In this document: in pieces, positions 1-7,777 of the stretch | Layout of the letters: every line of letters begins with the position of its first letter | Numbering within the stretch: the first letter of the stretch is position 1 | From: an uncultured Lacticaseibacillus sp. | Lineage (GTDB): Bacteria > Bacillota > Bacilli > Lactobacillales > Lactobacillaceae | Assembly: GCA_934293835.1 (NCBI GenBank) | Contig: CAKQZO010000018.1 | Span: forward strand, 1-19,459 | DNA length: 19,459 nt | Reading direction: 5' to 3' | Translations under genes and position numbers: made by a program | Notes under the pieces: model-generated | Databases searched by the model: none | Told to the model about the DNA's origin: nothing | The model's input: only the letters and a program-made list of their open reading frames with translations

Positions 1-1067
1 GCATCGTCATACAGGGTGTATACCGGATTGTAGCCATCGTTCCAGTCAAAACCGTTGTCGGTGTTATACTTGTTTTGTTCCGTGTTGTAGTTCGCCAAGG
101 TCGCCTTATCCAGTCCTAATTCGGTGCGAATGTTGTCGGAAACCTTCTGCAACTTTGCCGTCGTCGGCACCTGGTAAGACGAGCCGTTGATATACACGCC
201 GAGCCCTTGTAAGGTCGTCTGCTTGACCGTCTTGATGCAATCGCCGTACTTCTCGCCGATCGCGACCATGTCTGCGAACGTCAGGCTCGTGCGCATCGAA
301 TTGGACAGGCTGTCCATCAGCGTCGAGTAGTTGCTCAACGAGCCGGCGGTCAGGATTTTCTTGACGATCTGGGTGATCACCTGGCGCTGCCGCTTCTGGC
401 GGCCATAGTCGCCTTGCGGATCTTGATGGCGCATCCGGGCATAGGACAAGGCGTGCTTCCCATCAAGATGCATCTTCCCCTTGGTGAACTTGTAGCTGCC
501 TGAATCGGTATCCGTCCAGCTGAACGGCACCTTGACGTCGATCCCACCGACCGCGTCGACGATCTTCTCGAGGCCGGCCATATTCACGGTGACGTAGTAG
601 TTGATCGGAACATTCAATAACTTCGTGACGGTCTTCATCGCCGCTTCGTTGCCGCCGGCATTGTACGCCGCGTTGATCTTCTGCGCGCCAGCGTCGTTGC
701 CATCGATGATCTGCGCCAGGGTATCACGCGGAATCGAAGTCATTGTGGTACGCTTATTCTTAGGGTTGATGGTCACGATGATCATCGTGTCCGAATTCCC
801 TTTGTATTTCCGCCCGAACTCGCCGGTGTCTGTCCCCATCAGCAAGATGCTGATCGGCTTGGTGCCGGAGATGTCCGACTTGGCGGCCGCTTTAGTCGAA
901 ACCGGATCGTAAGTTTTATCCACGGCGCTCTTCGTTTGGCTGTACAGGCGCACGGCGTACCCGCCGATCAGCACGACCAAGGTCATCATGATCATAGCCA
1001 CATAATGACCAAGGCGCCTGCGCGGGCGCCGCGGTTTGCGGGTTCGGCGACGATTTTCTTCTTCCAT
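1..1067 (-). CDS. LytR-CpsA-Psr (LCP) family cell-wall glycopolymer ligase, 3' end cut by window edge
   Basis: LCP enzymes transfer undecaprenyl-linked polymers such as teichoic acid or capsule to peptidoglycan at the outer membrane face. The reading frame is open from the ATG at 1067 to the left edge, about 355 codons. It begins with a very basic cytoplasmic stretch (MEEENRRRTRKPRRPRRR), followed by one membrane anchor at about residues 22-42. The LCP domain then shows ILLMGTDTGE, SIPRDTL, a KINAAYNAGG segment, VDAVGGIDV and YARMRHQDPQGDYGR. The arginines and aspartates of these blocks bind the pyrophosphate lipid in known members. The start is supported by TAGGAGCG just upstream. The gene is divergent from pepF. 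Which polymer it handles cannot be told from the sequence. Family assignment is firm; the C-terminus is not visible. Confidence 0.93.
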   Translation of the reverse strand, partial: MEEENRRRTRKPRRPRRRLGHYVAMIMMTLVVLIGGYAVRLYSQTKSAVDKTYDPVSTKAAAKSDISGTKPISILLMGTDTGEFGRKYKGNSDTMIIVTINPKNKRTTMTSIPRDTLAQIIDGNDAGAQKINAAYNAGGNEAAMKTVTKLLNVPINYYVTVNMAGLEKIVDAVGGIDVKVPFSWTDTDSGSYKFTKGKMHLDGKHALSYARMRHQDPQGDYGRQKRQRQVITQIVKKILTAGSLSNYSTLMDSLSNSMRTSLTFADMVAIGEKYGDCIKTVKQTTLQGLGVYINGSSYQVPTTAKLQKVSDNIRTELGLDKATLANYNTEQNKYNTDNGFDWNDGYNPVYTLYDD

Positions 1068-1135
1068 CTATTCGCTCCTATTTTTTACACTTGTCTTTGC
1101 ATATTTTACTCGGAATCATCGACCTACGCACGCGA

Positions 1136-1165
1136 TTTAGCCAAAATTATCCGTGTTATGATAAT
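1136..1165 (+). promoter_or_regulatory. candidate pepF promoter
   Basis: A GATAAT hexamer at 1160-1165 has a weak TTTAGC at 1136-1141 with an 18-bp gap, about 34 bp before the pepF start. It is the best sigma-A-like match in the LCP-pepF gap. The -35 is poor, so the call is tentative. Confidence 0.35.
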
Positions 1166-1198
1166 GTTAATAAAACCTTGAGAATCGGAAGTGAGCTT

Positions 1199-2995
1199 AT
1201 GTCTACTTTACCAACTCGTGAAAACGTACCAACCGCAATGACTTGGGACCTCACCACCATCTTCAAAACCGATGCTGACTGGGAGGCTGCCTTCTTAGAA
1301 GCCGAACAAAGCGCCGAAACCGCCGCGACCTTCCAAGGAACGCTCGCACAAAGCGCCGAAACCTTGGCTAGCGGCCTGACCGCGATTTTGACCGCCTATC
1401 GGCAAGCGGAAAACGTCTATGTATACGCCAGCCTCAAGAACGACCAAGACACGGCCAATGCCACGTATCAAGGACTTGCGGCTCGGGCACACAGCCTTTT
1501 GACAACCGTCTCGACCAAGACCGCCTATCTCGAACCCGAGATCCTCGCCATCGATCCAGCCACCCTTGACGCGTGGCTAAAAACCCCGGCGCTGAGCGTC
1601 TATCAACACTACATCGCCACCTTGACCGCCAACCGTGACCACGTGCTCGGGGCCGATGTTGAGGCCTTGCTCGCCAGCGCCGGTGACGCGCTGAATGCCA
1701 GTAGCGCCACCTTCAGCGTCTTGAACAATGCCGATATCCAATTTCCGACTGTTCACAATGACGATGGCGAAACCGTGCAGCTCAGCCACGGCTTGTACGG
1801 CGAACTGATCAAGAGCACGCACCGCGATGTGCGCAAGGAAGCCTTCGAATCTCTGTACGCCACCTATCACCATTTGCGCAACACCTTCGCGGCGACTTTG
1901 GCCGGTGAGATCAAGCAACACACCTTCAACGCCAACGCCCATCACTATGCTTCGGCCCGCCAGGCCGCGATGATGGCCAACCACATTCCAGAAACCGTGT
2001 ACGACACCTTGGTGGCCACCGTCAATGCGCATCTACCGAGCCTGCACCGCTACCTCGCCTTGCGCAAACGCCTTTTAGGCTTAGACGAGCTGCATATGTA
2101 TGACCTCTACACGCCGCTTAACGGCCAACCTCCGTTGCGCTACGACATTACCGCAGCCAAGCAAGAGGCGCTCAAGGCACTGGCACCTCTGGGCCCGGAC
2201 TATCTGCAACACGTTCAGGCCATCTTCGACCAGCGCATGATCGACGTGGTTGAGAATCAGAACAAGCGCTCCGGGGCCTATTCTGGTGGGGGTTACGATA
2301 CCAATCCGTTCATCTTGTTGAACTGGCAGGATTCCGTCGATGCCTTGTACACGCTGGTGCATGAGACTGGCCATTCGGTGCATTCGTGGTACACCCGCCA
2401 CAATCAGCCCTATGTTTACGGAGACTATTCGATTTTCGTCGCCGAGATCGCCTCAACGACCAACGAGAACCTCTTGACGGATTATCTGCTGCGCACCCAA
2501 GCCGATAAGGCCGTTCGGGCGTACATCCTCAACTATTACCTCGATGGTTTCAAAGGCACGGTGTATCGGCAGACCCAGTTTGCGGAATTCGAACACTGGT
2601 TGCACACGCAAGACGCCGCCCACGAACCCCTCACCGCCGATCGCCTCAGCAAGCATTACGCCGAGATTAACGCACGCTACTACGGCGCCGGGGTCGTCCA
2701 AGATCCACAAATCGCCTTAGAGTGGACCCGCATCCCACATTTTTACTATAACTACTATGTCTATCAATATGCGACTGGCTTCGCGGCCGCGTCAACGCTG
2801 GCCACCAAGATCAGCTCCGGCCAGCCGCACGCGGCGGCCGACTACCTGACCTACCTCAAGTCCGGGAGTTCTCGTTACCCGATTCCAACCATGCAAGCGG
2901 CCGGGGTCGATATGACCAAGCCGGATTATCTGGAAGCCGCATTCGCCGTCTTCGATCGGCGCCTAGACGAACTGGAGGCGCTGCTCAATGGCTAA
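1199..2995 (+). CDS. pepF: oligoendopeptidase F (M3B zinc metallopeptidase)
   Basis: This cytoplasmic zinc peptidase cleaves imported or turnover oligopeptides of roughly 7-17 residues. The protein is 598 aa, the normal PepF length of about 600. It has the N-terminal PepF domain, then the M3 catalytic domain with HETGH at residues 388-392 (2360-2374), where the two histidines bind zinc and the glutamate is catalytic. Downstream EIASTTNE carries the third zinc ligand glutamate. The frame also extends upstream to an ATG at 1091, but that stretch crosses the promoter-like region. The ATG at 1199 gives MSTLPTRENV, which fits the family start, and is preceded by GGAAGTGAG. The stop overlaps the next gene by 8 bp, implying one transcript. 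Confidence 0.96.
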   Translation: MSTLPTRENVPTAMTWDLTTIFKTDADWEAAFLEAEQSAETAATFQGTLAQSAETLASGLTAILTAYRQAENVYVYASLKNDQDTANATYQGLAARAHSLLTTVSTKTAYLEPEILAIDPATLDAWLKTPALSVYQHYIATLTANRDHVLGADVEALLASAGDALNASSATFSVLNNADIQFPTVHNDDGETVQLSHGLYGELIKSTHRDVRKEAFESLYATYHHLRNTFAATLAGEIKQHTFNANAHHYASARQAAMMANHIPETVYDTLVATVNAHLPSLHRYLALRKRLLGLDELHMYDLYTPLNGQPPLRYDITAAKQEALKALAPLGPDYLQHVQAIFDQRMIDVVENQNKRSGAYSGGGYDTNPFILLNWQDSVDALYTLVHETGHSVHSWYTRHNQPYVYGDYSIFVAEIASTTNENLLTDYLLRTQADKAVRAYILNYYLDGFKGTVYRQTQFAEFEHWLHTQDAAHEPLTADRLSKHYAEINARYYGAGVVQDPQIALEWTRIPHFYYNYYVYQYATGFAAASTLATKISSGQPHAAADYLTYLKSGSSRYPIPTMQAAGVDMTKPDYLEAAFAVFDRRLDELEALLNG

Positions 2996-3860
2996 AATGA
3001 TCGGCTTCATCGGCACCGGCGTGATGGGCACGGGTATCATCAACAACTTGCTGACGGCCGGCTACCCGGTCGTCGTCTACAACCGCACGCGTGCCCACGC
3101 TCAGGCGGTCATCGCTAACGGGGCGACGTGGGCAGATTCTCCCCGTGCCGTCGCGGCGGCCAGCGACATCACGCTATCGATGGTCGGCTTCCCACAGGAC
3201 GTCGAGGCGACTTATCTAGGCGCCGACGGGATCTTGGCCGGGGCTAAGCCCGACCAGATCGTCGTCGATATGACGACCAGTACCCCGAGTCTCGCCGTCA
3301 AAATCGCCGCAGTTGCTGGTGAGCGCAACGTGCGCGCGCTCGACGCCCCGGTTTCCGGCGGTGACATCGGCGCCAAAAATGGCACCTTAACGGTCATGCT
3401 CGGCGGTGACCGGCGCGTCGCCGAACAGCTCCAGCCACTGTGGCAGGCCATCGCCCAATCGACCCATTACTTCGGCGAGGCTGGCATGGGCCAACACGCC
3501 AAGATGGCCAACCAGATCATGATCGCCGGGACCATGACGGGACTCACCGAGATGCTCGTCTACGCCAAGGCCGCCGAATTAGACCTGCAGCAGGTCATCC
3601 AAACGGTCGGCAGTGGTGCAGGCGCCAACTGGAGCATGAGCAACTATGGTCCCCGCATCTTGGCAGGCGACTACACCCCGGGATTCTTCGTGAAGCATTT
3701 TGTCAAAGATCTGCGGATCGCACTCGAAGAAGCCGCTAAGCTCAACGTCGATCTTCCTGCGACCGCCGAGGCCAAGCGCCTCTACCAGGCACTTCAAGAC
3801 GCGGGTCACGGTGACTTGGGGACGCAAGGCTTGATCACCAACTATCCCACCTGGTCCTGA
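2988..3860 (+). CDS. NAD(P)-dependent 3-hydroxyisobutyrate dehydrogenase-family oxidoreductase (GarR/GlxR-like)
   Basis: Beta-hydroxyacid dehydrogenases of this family interconvert 3-hydroxy acids (3-hydroxyisobutyrate, tartronate semialdehyde and similar) with their oxo forms. The 290-aa protein has the N-terminal Rossmann motif GFIGTGVMG at residues 5-13, the substrate-binding block DAPVSGGDIGAKNGT near 119-133, and GMGQHAKMANQ near 166-176, whose lysine is the family's catalytic residue. The C-terminal all-helical domain is complete. GGAGG at about 2974-2978 sits well for the ATG at 2988, inside the end of pepF, so translational coupling is likely. The hairpin at 3868-3913 follows directly. 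The substrate is not determined by the sequence. Confidence is high for family and low for exact reaction. Confidence 0.88.
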   Translation: MAKMIGFIGTGVMGTGIINNLLTAGYPVVVYNRTRAHAQAVIANGATWADSPRAVAAASDITLSMVGFPQDVEATYLGADGILAGAKPDQIVVDMTTSTPSLAVKIAAVAGERNVRALDAPVSGGDIGAKNGTLTVMLGGDRRVAEQLQPLWQAIAQSTHYFGEAGMGQHAKMANQIMIAGTMTGLTEMLVYAKAAELDLQQVIQTVGSGAGANWSMSNYGPRILAGDYTPGFFVKHFVKDLRIALEEAAKLNVDLPATAEAKRLYQALQDAGHGDLGTQGLITNYPTWS

Positions 3861-3867
3861 CACAAAC

Positions 3868-3913
3868 AATGCCCCTGCCTCGCAATTCAACCGAATCGTG
3901 AGGCAGGGGCATT
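3868..3913. terminator. bidirectional hairpin between convergent operons
   Basis: A perfect 14-bp stem (3868-3881 with 3900-3913) carries a further small inner stem (ATTC/GAAT). It lies 7 bp after the reductase stop and 12 bp from the znuB stop on the other strand. No clear T-run follows on either side, so it may terminate imperfectly or protect 3' ends. Confidence 0.75.
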
Positions 3914-3925
3914 GGCGTTGAGCGA

Positions 3926-4720
3926 CTAATCCAAACGCCACTTGTGAATGCCAAGCGCGATGAAATAGAAACAAAATTCGATGACGGCGATGAAGAACGT
4001 GACCGGCCAGTTCGTATAATAGCCTAGCGCCAGTCCTGCCCAAACGCCGATCAACGCGGCGACTACGGAGATCACCAGCATCTGTGGCAGCGTCTTGCCT
4101 AAGTATTTTGCCACTGACGGCGGCAGAGTCAACAAGATGAAGACCAATAGCGACCCGACAATCTGCGCACCGATCGATACGGAAATCGCCAAGATCAGCA
4201 AAAAGTAGATCGAGATCAAATTCCGGCGCACGCCTTGGGCTTGAGCGCCGGTAGGATCGAAGGAATCATAGGCGAGGCGCCGGTAGCCGACCGCCATGGT
4301 GACGAGCACCGCACATGCCAACACCAGTAGCTGCCAGACATCGGCGCGCGAGATCCCGATGATGCTCCCAAACAAGATCGTCGTCGCGTAGCTGGCCGAA
4401 GCCGAAGACAGCGACAAAAACAAGATCCCCAAGCCGATGAAGACACTGGATACCGCCGAGATCGAGGCTTCACGCCGGGATTGTTGCACCGACAGCTTAC
4501 CAACCGTGATCGCGCTGACGATTGTGAACAAGAGCATCCCATCTAGCGGTGGAATGCCCATGAACACCGCGAAGGCCGCGCCGGCAAAGCCGACTTCCGA
4601 TAACGTGTGGGCGAGAAAGCTCATCCCTCGCGCCGTGACGAAAACACCGACCAACCCGCACGTAATGGCGATGAAGGTGCTGGCCAGCCAGGCATTTTGC
4701 ATAAAGGCATAACTAAACAC
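3926..4720 (-). CDS. znuB: zinc ABC transporter permease (ABC-3 / ZnuB family)
   Basis: This is the membrane channel subunit of a metal importer, probably for zinc. It is 264 aa and very hydrophobic, with about seven to eight membrane spans. ABC-3 features include the early GMSFLAHTLSEVGFAGAAFA block and YDSFDPTGAQAQG near residues 149-161, the loop expected to contact the ATPase. The start is GTG at 4718-4720, whose first base is shared with the last base of the znuC TAG stop; AGGAGGTGG lies just upstream, so the pair is coupled. Zinc rather than manganese is inferred from the Zur-like box before znuC. No solute-binding protein gene is present here. Confidence 0.9.
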   Translation of the reverse strand: MFSYAFMQNAWLASTFIAITCGLVGVFVTARGMSFLAHTLSEVGFAGAAFAVFMGIPPLDGMLLFTIVSAITVGKLSVQQSRREASISAVSSVFIGLGILFLSLSSASASYATTILFGSIIGISRADVWQLLVLACAVLVTMAVGYRRLAYDSFDPTGAQAQGVRRNLISIYFLLILAISVSIGAQIVGSLLVFILLTLPPSVAKYLGKTLPQMLVISVVAALIGVWAGLALGYYTNWPVTFFIAVIEFCFYFIALGIHKWRLD

Positions 4721-5418
4721 TATTCCACCTCCTGTGCCGGCTGCAACTCAGCCGGCATTGCTGCTTCGTCCATCTCGGTGGTGCTGTGCATCTCGTAGCC
4801 TTCTGGCGTCAGCAATAAGTATTGGTCGGTGTAGTCCTTGGCCAGACTCAAGTCGTGAGTGACAAACAGCACCGTCAGATTCAGCTTGGCATTGAGCTCT
4901 TGAACCAACGACATCAGCTCGACTTTGGTGTTCACGTCGAGGCTGGCCGTCGCCTCATCAAGGATCAAGAAGTTCGGATGCGTCAACAAGGCTTGCGCGA
5001 GATACGCCTTCTGCTTTTCCCCGCCACTGGCCCGCCCGAGTAGCTGACTCTGGCGCGCCTGAAGATGCGTCTGCGCCAAAGCTTCTTGGAGTTCGCGGCG
5101 CTCTTGGCCGGTGTGCCAAAAGAAGTTGTGGCGTAGCTGATTCAGCTGCACAAAGCTCCGGATCGATAGCGGGTACTCCGGATCGATATTCCGAAATTGC
5201 GGGACGTAGCCGAGCCGCATCCCCGGCATGAAGTTGATCTTGCCGGACTGAGGCCGCAACTGCCCCATCAACAAGCGCACGAGCGTCGTCTTGCCGACCC
5301 CGTTGGCCCCGATCAAACTAGTCATCGACCCTTGTTGCAAGGTAAAGCTCAGGTCTTGATAAAGATGGCGATCATGAAAGCCGAAGCTTAGGTGATCTAC
5401 CGACAGCAAGTCAGTCAT
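4720..5418 (-). CDS. znuC: zinc ABC transporter ATP-binding protein
   Basis: This is the cytoplasmic ATPase of the importer. Its 232 aa carry Walker A GANGVGKTT (37-45), the Q-loop glutamine at 74, the signature SGGEK (131-135), Walker B FLILDE (150-155) and the switch histidine 188. The last 25 residues or so are acidic and of unknown role; a C-terminal metal-handling tail is possible, but no histidine cluster is seen. AAGGGG precedes the ATG. It is the first gene of a two-gene operon with the permease, behind a Zur-like operator. The family is certain; zinc specificity is inferred from the operator. Confidence 0.9.
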   Translation of the reverse strand: MTDLLSVDHLSFGFHDRHLYQDLSFTLQQGSMTSLIGANGVGKTTLVRLLMGQLRPQSGKINFMPGMRLGYVPQFRNIDPEYPLSIRSFVQLNQLRHNFFWHTGQERRELQEALAQTHLQARQSQLLGRASGGEKQKAYLAQALLTHPNFLILDEATASLDVNTKVELMSLVQELNAKLNLTVLFVTHDLSLAKDYTDQYLLLTPEGYEMHSTTEMDEAAMPAELQPAQEVE

Positions 5419-5440
5419 TGAATTCCCCTTAAAAAGAAAA

Positions 5441-5455
5441 TAGTAACGATTACGA
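5441..5455. promoter_or_regulatory. Zur-like operator before znuC
   Basis: TAGTAACGATTACGA matches the Gram-positive Zur box TCGTAATNATTACGA at 12 of 14 defined positions and is a near-perfect dyad. It is 23 bp upstream of the znuC ATG and overlaps a TACTAT hexamer (5440-5445, minus strand) that could be the -10. Zur with bound zinc would therefore block transcription. No regulator gene is in the window. Confidence 0.6.
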
Positions 5456-5520
5456 ATAACTAGTTTACACGATTCTCGGCGATTTGGCCAGTCCTGTTCT
5501 AGAAAAAATCCAACACCATA

Positions 5521-5564
5521 ACAGCCCCCTGCAAAACCCAGGTTCAGGTTTCACAAGGGGCTGT
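5521..5564 (-). terminator. intrinsic terminator after the small gene at 5571
   Basis: On the minus strand, ACAGCCCC pairs with GGGGCTGT around an inner AAACC/GGTTT stem, followed within 15 nt by GGATTTTTTC. It starts 6 nt after the stop codon and closes the gluconate-side transcript before the znuC promoter. Confidence 0.75.
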
Positions 5565-5570
5565 CTGTGA

Positions 5571-5912
5571 CTAGGCCTTGAGCTCGCTGAGATCGTTGGC
5601 CTTGGAGAAATCAATGTAGATCGTCTTGGGGTTATCCTTCACGATCAGAATGTAGCCGTGACCCAAAAACGGCTTGTCGCCGCTATAAGTCAGCGGGAAT
5701 TCCTGGGCTGGGGCGAGGTCGCCTTGGATCAACAAGGCGTACATCTCGTCATCATCATAATCGTCTGAAAATGCAATTGCCACCGGGGCAGTCACTAGCT
5801 GGTTGGCCTTGTTCATCAACTTGATCACATCAAAGATCTGATCGGTCACTTCGTGTGGGAAAACTGCCGCGACCTGTTCGCTGACATGGCGGCGCTTGGT
5901 TACTTCATACAT
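5571..5912 (-). CDS. small conserved-looking protein of unknown function
   Basis: The protein is 113 aa, acidic, with no signal peptide or membrane span. It begins MYEVTKRRHVSEQVA, has an acidic patch DDYDDDE near residues 50-56, and a C-terminal half that reads like beta strands (GHGYILIVKDNPKTIYIDF). There is a weak resemblance to the DUF960 group of small Firmicute proteins, which I would not rely on. GGAGGAAG 11 nt before the ATG is a good ribosome site; it directly abuts the end of repeat array A, so the array would form its 5' leader. A dedicated terminator follows. It is probably co-transcribed with gntK, but that does not reveal a function. Confidence 0.7.
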   Translation of the reverse strand: MYEVTKRRHVSEQVAAVFPHEVTDQIFDVIKLMNKANQLVTAPVAIAFSDDYDDDEMYALLIQGDLAPAQEFPLTYSGDKPFLGHGYILIVKDNPKTIYIDFSKANDLSELKA

Positions 5913-5945
5913 GAATCGTTCTTCCTCCGCTCTGGTTTCTTCGTC

Positions 5946-6178
5946 GAGCTACGCTGAGCAATGCTGGGCTGTCTAAGCCCTGACGCCTCCGTGATGCTTC
6001 GCATCTCTGCGGCACCCTGTCTTAGTCTCCAAGCATAAACCGCTCAGCTTCGCTCTGGTTTCTTCGTCGAGCTACACTGAGCAATGCTGGGCTGTCTAAG
6101 CCCTGACGCCTCCGTGATGCTTCGCATCTCTGCGGCACCCTGTCTTAGTCTCCAAGCATAAACCGCTCAGCTTCGCTC
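5946..6178 (-). repeat. structured repeat array A: two near-identical units
   Basis: Two tandem units, 5946-6055 and 6069-6178, have a 123-bp period and differ only at 5953/6076 (G or A). Read on the minus strand, each has base stem GAGC/GCTC, a GAA/GTA internal loop, second stem GCTGAGC/GCTCAGC (GCTCAGT in the 6069-6178 unit, giving G-U), an ATT strand before the second 3' arm, inner helices including CTAAG/CTTAG, and the apical hairpin GATGC-GAA-GCATC. The 13-nt linker is GACGAAGAAACCA. A truncated copy of the linker and GAGC precedes and follows the pair. The array begins 24 nt after the gntK stop and ends at the ribosome site of the 5571-5912 gene, so it sits in their common transcript. 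Confidence 0.93.
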
Positions 6179-6202
6179 TGGTTCTCTCGCATGTTACCTT
6201 AT

Positions 6203-7723
6203 TCAGCCCTGAGATGCAATCTGTGCGTGGCTGTCGGGATGGGCACGCTGAAAATCAGCGAGCGCCTCATATGCTGAGGATAGGCGCGCACTGGCATCTT
6301 GCCACAGCGGCCACAATGCCGCATACACCGCCGCGGCATCGGGTTGCGGGGTCAGCGTCTCGACACTACCGACCATCTGCTCGACCACATCGAGTGAATC
6401 AATCAACCCCAGCGCCTTCATACCCACCACCGCGGCGCCCAAGGCGGAACTCTCGAACGCCTCGGGCAACACCACCGGTAGATTGAAGATGTCACACAGC
6501 GCCTGCTTCCACACTGTGCTTCTGGCAAAGCCGCCGGTCGCCTGTAGCTGCTTGGGCGTCCCAGCCACCTGTGTCACCAGCTGCAGCACGGCAAAAAGGT
6601 TGAAGGAGATGCCTTCCATCACCGCCTTGATCATCGCCGCTCGGCCGTGTTGGCGGGTCAAACCGATGTAGCTGCCGCGCGCGTTCGCATCCCACAACGG
6701 GGCACGCTCGCCGCCGAGATACGGCAGAAACAACAACCCATCGGCACCTGCAGGCACGCTCGCCGCCAGCTTTTCTAATGCATTATAGTCGGCATCAGGC
6801 ACGAAGGTATCGCGCGCCCAGCGCCAGACGACCCCGCCGTTGTTCACCGGTCCGCCGACGACGTACCGCCCCGGCGCCAGATAATAAGTAAACAAGCAGC
6901 CCGTGGGATCGACAACCGGCTTTGAGACGACCGTGCGCACCGCCCCTGACGTTCCGATCGTCAAAGCGACCGTTCCGGGGCGATTTGCGCCGACCCCGAG
7001 GTTACTCAAGACTCCGTCAGAAGCGCCGATGATCACAGGCGTCGTGGCCGCGATTCCGATTTTGGCAGCAAACTCGGTGCGCATCCCCGTCAGTCGATAG
7101 TCCGTGTCGACCAGCTCGGGCAGTTGCGCCGTGTCGATGCCGGCCAGCGCCAGTGCGGTCGGCTCCCAATCCAGGGTGAACAAGTTGAACAAGCCCGTCG
7201 CGTTGGCGAGGCTGTAGTCTTGCACCCAGCGGCCGAACAGCCGGAACAACACATAATCCTTGATGCCGACGACATGGGCGGCCTGCGCCATCACCGCCGG
7301 CTGCGTCGCGTTCAACCACATCAACTTGATCAAAGGACTCATCGGGTGGATCGGCACGCCGGTCCGCGCATAAAGCGCCTGCCCTTGCGGCGTGTTTTTG
7401 AGCTGTTCTGCAAACCGCGCCCCGCGATTATCCGCCCAGGTCAGCACCTTCGTCAGGGGCCGGTCGGCTTGATCCATCACGATCACACTGTGCATAGCCG
7501 CCGAGAAGCTAATGGCCGTGATCGGCCCGACCGTCGCCACCACCTCCTGGAGCCCTTGGACGACCGCGGCCAAGATGGCCTCGGGAGCTTCTTCGGCCAT
7601 GTCCGGAACGGTTTGTACCAGTGGATACGCGTGATTGGCAGACGCGAGCGCCTGTCCATGCTGATCGAACGCCACGACCTTGGTGCTGGTCGTACCAATA
7701 TCGACCCCAACAATAATTGCCAT
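6203..7723 (-). CDS. gntK: gluconokinase (FGGY family)
   Basis: The predicted reaction is D-gluconate + ATP to 6-phosphogluconate. The 506-aa protein has the two FGGY actin-like domains. The N-terminal phosphate-binding motif GVDIGTTSTK is at residues 6-15; TWADNRG, IGASDGV, a second phosphate loop LTIGTSGAVR and FLPYLGGERAPLWD follow, then the adenosine-binding ATGGFARS block. FGGY kinases for xylulose and gluconate look alike. Gluconate is favoured because the gene just upstream on the same strand is 6-phosphogluconate dehydrogenase and an RpiR-type regulator is divergent. AGGAGG precedes the ATG. A strong hairpin with seven Ts stands between it and gnd, so expression should be lower than gnd. 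No gluconate permease is in view. Confidence 0.88.
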   Translation of the reverse strand: MAIIVGVDIGTTSTKVVAFDQHGQALASANHAYPLVQTVPDMAEEAPEAILAAVVQGLQEVVATVGPITAISFSAAMHSVIVMDQADRPLTKVLTWADNRGARFAEQLKNTPQGQALYARTGVPIHPMSPLIKLMWLNATQPAVMAQAAHVVGIKDYVLFRLFGRWVQDYSLANATGLFNLFTLDWEPTALALAGIDTAQLPELVDTDYRLTGMRTEFAAKIGIAATTPVIIGASDGVLSNLGVGANRPGTVALTIGTSGAVRTVVSKPVVDPTGCLFTYYLAPGRYVVGGPVNNGGVVWRWARDTFVPDADYNALEKLAASVPAGADGLLFLPYLGGERAPLWDANARGSYIGLTRQHGRAAMIKAVMEGISFNLFAVLQLVTQVAGTPKQLQATGGFARSTVWKQALCDIFNLPVVLPEAFESSALGAAVVGMKALGLIDSLDVVEQMVGSVETLTPQPDAAAVYAALWPLWQDASARLSSAYEALADFQRAHPDSHAQIASQG

Positions 7724-7739
7724 AAACGCCCTCCTAATT

Positions 7740-7768
7740 AAAAAAACCGCCGCGACCTACCGCGACGG
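7740..7768 (-). terminator. internal terminator/attenuator between gnd and gntK
   Basis: On the minus strand CCGTCGCG pairs with CGCGGCGG (8 bp, one G-U) around a 6-nt loop and is followed by seven Ts. It starts 9 nt after the gnd stop and ends 16 nt before the gntK start. No separate gntK promoter is visible in the 54-bp gap, so gntK probably depends on read-through. Confidence 0.85.
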
Positions 7769-7777
7769 TATCGCCCC

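Noticed and set aside
1091..1198. N-terminal extension of PepF
   Set aside because: The extension crosses the candidate promoter and lacks a ribosome site; the protein beginning at 1199 has the normal family length.
3868..3913. The long GC-rich stem as another member of the repeat family
   Set aside because: It lacks the GAGC base stem, the GAA/GNA loop and the RTT strand; it is a simple hairpin between convergent genes.
5928..6183. Periodic repeats suggesting a CRISPR array
   Set aside because: Units of about 110 nt with 11-13-nt constant linkers and covarying stems are not short repeats with unique spacers, and there are no cas genes.
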